Part shown: positions 14,095-14,837 of the stretch, in pieces
Numbering within the stretch: the stretch's first letter is position 1
Layout: every line of letters begins with the position of its first letter
Assembly: GCA_003242515.1 (NCBI GenBank)
Contig: QGUS01000013.1
Location: 1-14,837, forward strand
Reading direction: 5' to 3'
Length of the DNA: 14,837 nucleotides
Source of the DNA: Actinomycetota bacterium
GTDB lineage: Bacteria; Actinomycetota; Acidimicrobiia; Spongiisociales; ZC4RG35
The notes under the pieces: model-generated
Seen by the model: only the letters and a program-made list of their open reading frames with translations
Told to the model about the DNA's origin: nothing
Database searches by the model: none
Translations under genes and position numbers: made by a program

Positions 14095-14571
14095 ATGGTG
14101 ACGACGAGGACCGGGATCACGGGCGAGCAGCGCGCCGCATGGCGTGGCTTCCAGCGCATGGCGGTGGGTGTGGCCACGCGCCTCAACCAGCGCCTCCTCG
14201 CCGACGCCGGCCTGTCGCTCCCCGACTACGAGGTCCTCACCGCGCTCGCCCGCGCCGAGGGCGGCATGATGCGCGCCTTCGAGCTCGGCGCCGAGGTGCA
14301 GTGGGAGAAGAGCCGGCTCTCCCATCACCTCAAGCGCATGGAGAACCGGGACCTGGTCGCCCGCCGGGTGTGCGAGAGCGACGGACGGGGCCTGTGGGTC
14401 TCCATCACCGAGACCGGCCGCGAGGCGTGGCAGAAGGCGTCCGCCGCCCACGACGAGCTGCTGGACGATCTCATCTTCAGCCGTCTCGACGGCGCCCAGC
14501 TCGAGCAGCTCGACGCCATCACTTCGACGGTGCTCCTCGGTCTCGACGACGACCACCTCTGCGACCACTGA
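14095..14571 (+). CDS. MarR family transcriptional regulator
   Basis: This is a winged helix-turn-helix dimeric regulator of 158 aa. An N-terminal helix (QRAAWRGFQRMAVGVATRLNQRLL) is followed by GLSLPDYEVLTALARAEGGMMRAFELGAEVQWEKSRLSHHLKRMENRDLVARRVCESDGRGLWVSITETGREAW, the standard MarR core with recognition helix at about 73-88 and the wing DGRG near 100. The C-terminal helices form the dimer interface. MarR proteins usually repress their own gene and a neighbour until a small ligand or oxidant binds. Here the divergent neighbour is yceI. Cys94 and a C-terminal Cys are the only visible thiols, so redox sensing is possible but unproven. GTG 14098 is an equally good leaderless start. Confidence 0.92.
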   Translation: MVTTRTGITGEQRAAWRGFQRMAVGVATRLNQRLLADAGLSLPDYEVLTALARAEGGMMRAFELGAEVQWEKSRLSHHLKRMENRDLVARRVCESDGRGLWVSITETGREAWQKASAAHDELLDDLIFSRLDGAQLEQLDAITSTVLLGLDDDHLCDH

Positions 14572-14580
14572 CCGACGGTC

Positions 14581-14596
14581 CGTCCCGAAAGGGACG
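14581..14596 (+). terminator. Small hairpin after marR, weak terminator candidate
   Basis: CGTCCC and GGGACG flank a GAAA tetraloop, ten bases after the marR stop. The short run AAAGGCC follows, and a wobble-containing outer stem with GGTC is possible. There is no T-run, so the stop signal would be weak. Confidence 0.35.
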
Positions 14597-14627
14597 AAAG
14601 GCCCTCCGTGGCAACCCCCTCCCTGGA

Positions 14628-14655
14628 TAGGGTTCCGGGCAATGGTTCGAAAGGA
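14628..14655 (+). promoter_or_regulatory. -10 box and Shine-Dalgarno of the last gene
   Basis: TAGGGT (14628-14633) is a TANNNT -10 with no clear -35. AAAGGA (14650-14655) is a ribosome site six bases before the ATG at 14662. Unlike most genes here, this one has a normal short leader. Confidence 0.4.
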
Positions 14656-14661
14656 CAGAAC

Positions 14662-14837
14662 ATGAAGAGGTGGGCTTGGATAGCCGCCGTCGTCTTCGGG
14701 GTCGTGCTCATCCTCGGTGCCATCGGCACCTGGGCGCTGGTGTCCACGACCCTCTCCAATCAGCGCATCACCGTGGCCGAGGACGCCACCTGCCTCGCCG
14801 GCAAGCGGGTCCGCGGCCCGTTCTCGGCCTACTGCCA
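14662..14837 (+). CDS. Small membrane-anchored protein, N-terminal 58 residues only
   Basis: The frame opens at ATG 14662 after a good SD and runs off the window. The N-terminus MKRWAWIAAVVFGVVLILGA is positively charged then hydrophobic, a signal anchor or signal peptide ending near residue 28. STTLSNQRITVAEDATCLAGKRVRGPFSAYC follows and should face outside. The pattern (one TM, then a TL-x-ITV-x-ED-x-LAG-x-V-GPFSAY type segment) recalls short actinobacterial proteins often labelled, probably wrongly, as aromatic ring-opening dioxygenase LigA. That recall is from memory and untested. Cys43 and Cys58 could form a disulfide. It follows marR on the same strand but has its own promoter candidate. 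Confidence 0.72.
   Translation, partial: MKRWAWIAAVVFGVVLILGAIGTWALVSTTLSNQRITVAEDATCLAGKRVRGPFSAYC

Noticed and set aside
1..14837. Mobile elements, prophage, CRISPR array, toxin-antitoxin or biosynthetic cluster
   Set aside because: No transposase or integrase motifs, no terminal inverted repeats with target duplications, no regularly spaced repeats, and no composition break were seen.

Overview
The window looks like chromosomal DNA of a high-GC actinobacterium (Actinomycetota). The evidence is GC-rich codon usage throughout, a group 2 type sigma factor, a B. subtilis-type heme A synthase, a MarR/YceI pair, and many GTG or leaderless starts. Acidimicrobiia or a neighbouring deep class is possible, but I cannot fix the rank. 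I see no mobile element, CRISPR array, rRNA, tRNA or stretch of foreign composition. Most genes are housekeeping or stress type, tightly packed on both strands.

Layout. 1-3272 (minus): two overlapping half-transporter genes of a heterodimeric ABC exporter, the downstream one cut by the window edge. 3428-5815 (plus): an orphan HerA/VirB4-like ATPase with a coiled-coil C-terminus. 5816-6627 (minus): a two-gene unit, a CBS-pair protein then a DUF1761 membrane protein. 6815-7801 (minus): a sigma-70 family factor. 7942-8424 (minus): a SixA-like histidine phosphatase, divergent from 8460-10421 (plus), a DUF255/thioredoxin-fold YyaL/SPATA20-type protein. 10422-11321 (minus): heme A synthase, divergent from 11448-12398 (plus), a cystathionine beta-synthase type PLP enzyme without Bateman domain, closed by a strong hairpin. 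12399-12677: an intergenic stretch that may encode a structured RNA on the minus strand. 12678-13325 (minus): a membrane-anchored helix-turn-helix protein. 13445-14008 (minus): a YceI protein, divergent from 14095-14571 (plus), a MarR regulator. 14662-end (plus): the start of a small membrane-anchored protein.

Regulation is the richest layer. Seven genes have a TANNNT -10 box so close to the start codon that the mRNA should be leaderless. Several promoters carry perfect palindromes. The clearest is the yceI/marR region: two copies of a GTTGA-N4-TCAAC type site cover the -35 of both divergent promoters and the start point of yceI, a textbook layout for a self-regulating MarR repressor. Others lie at the ABC-exporter promoter, the HerA promoter, the cystathionine-synthase promoter, and just ahead of the HTH-membrane gene.

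No obvious multi-gene novel system is present. The items most worth following are the MarR/YceI switch, the candidate RNA at 12399-12660, the HTH-TM protein with a repeated ETSPT[IM]E motif, and the orphan HerA-like ATPase. All function calls come from reading motifs and remembered families, not from searches.
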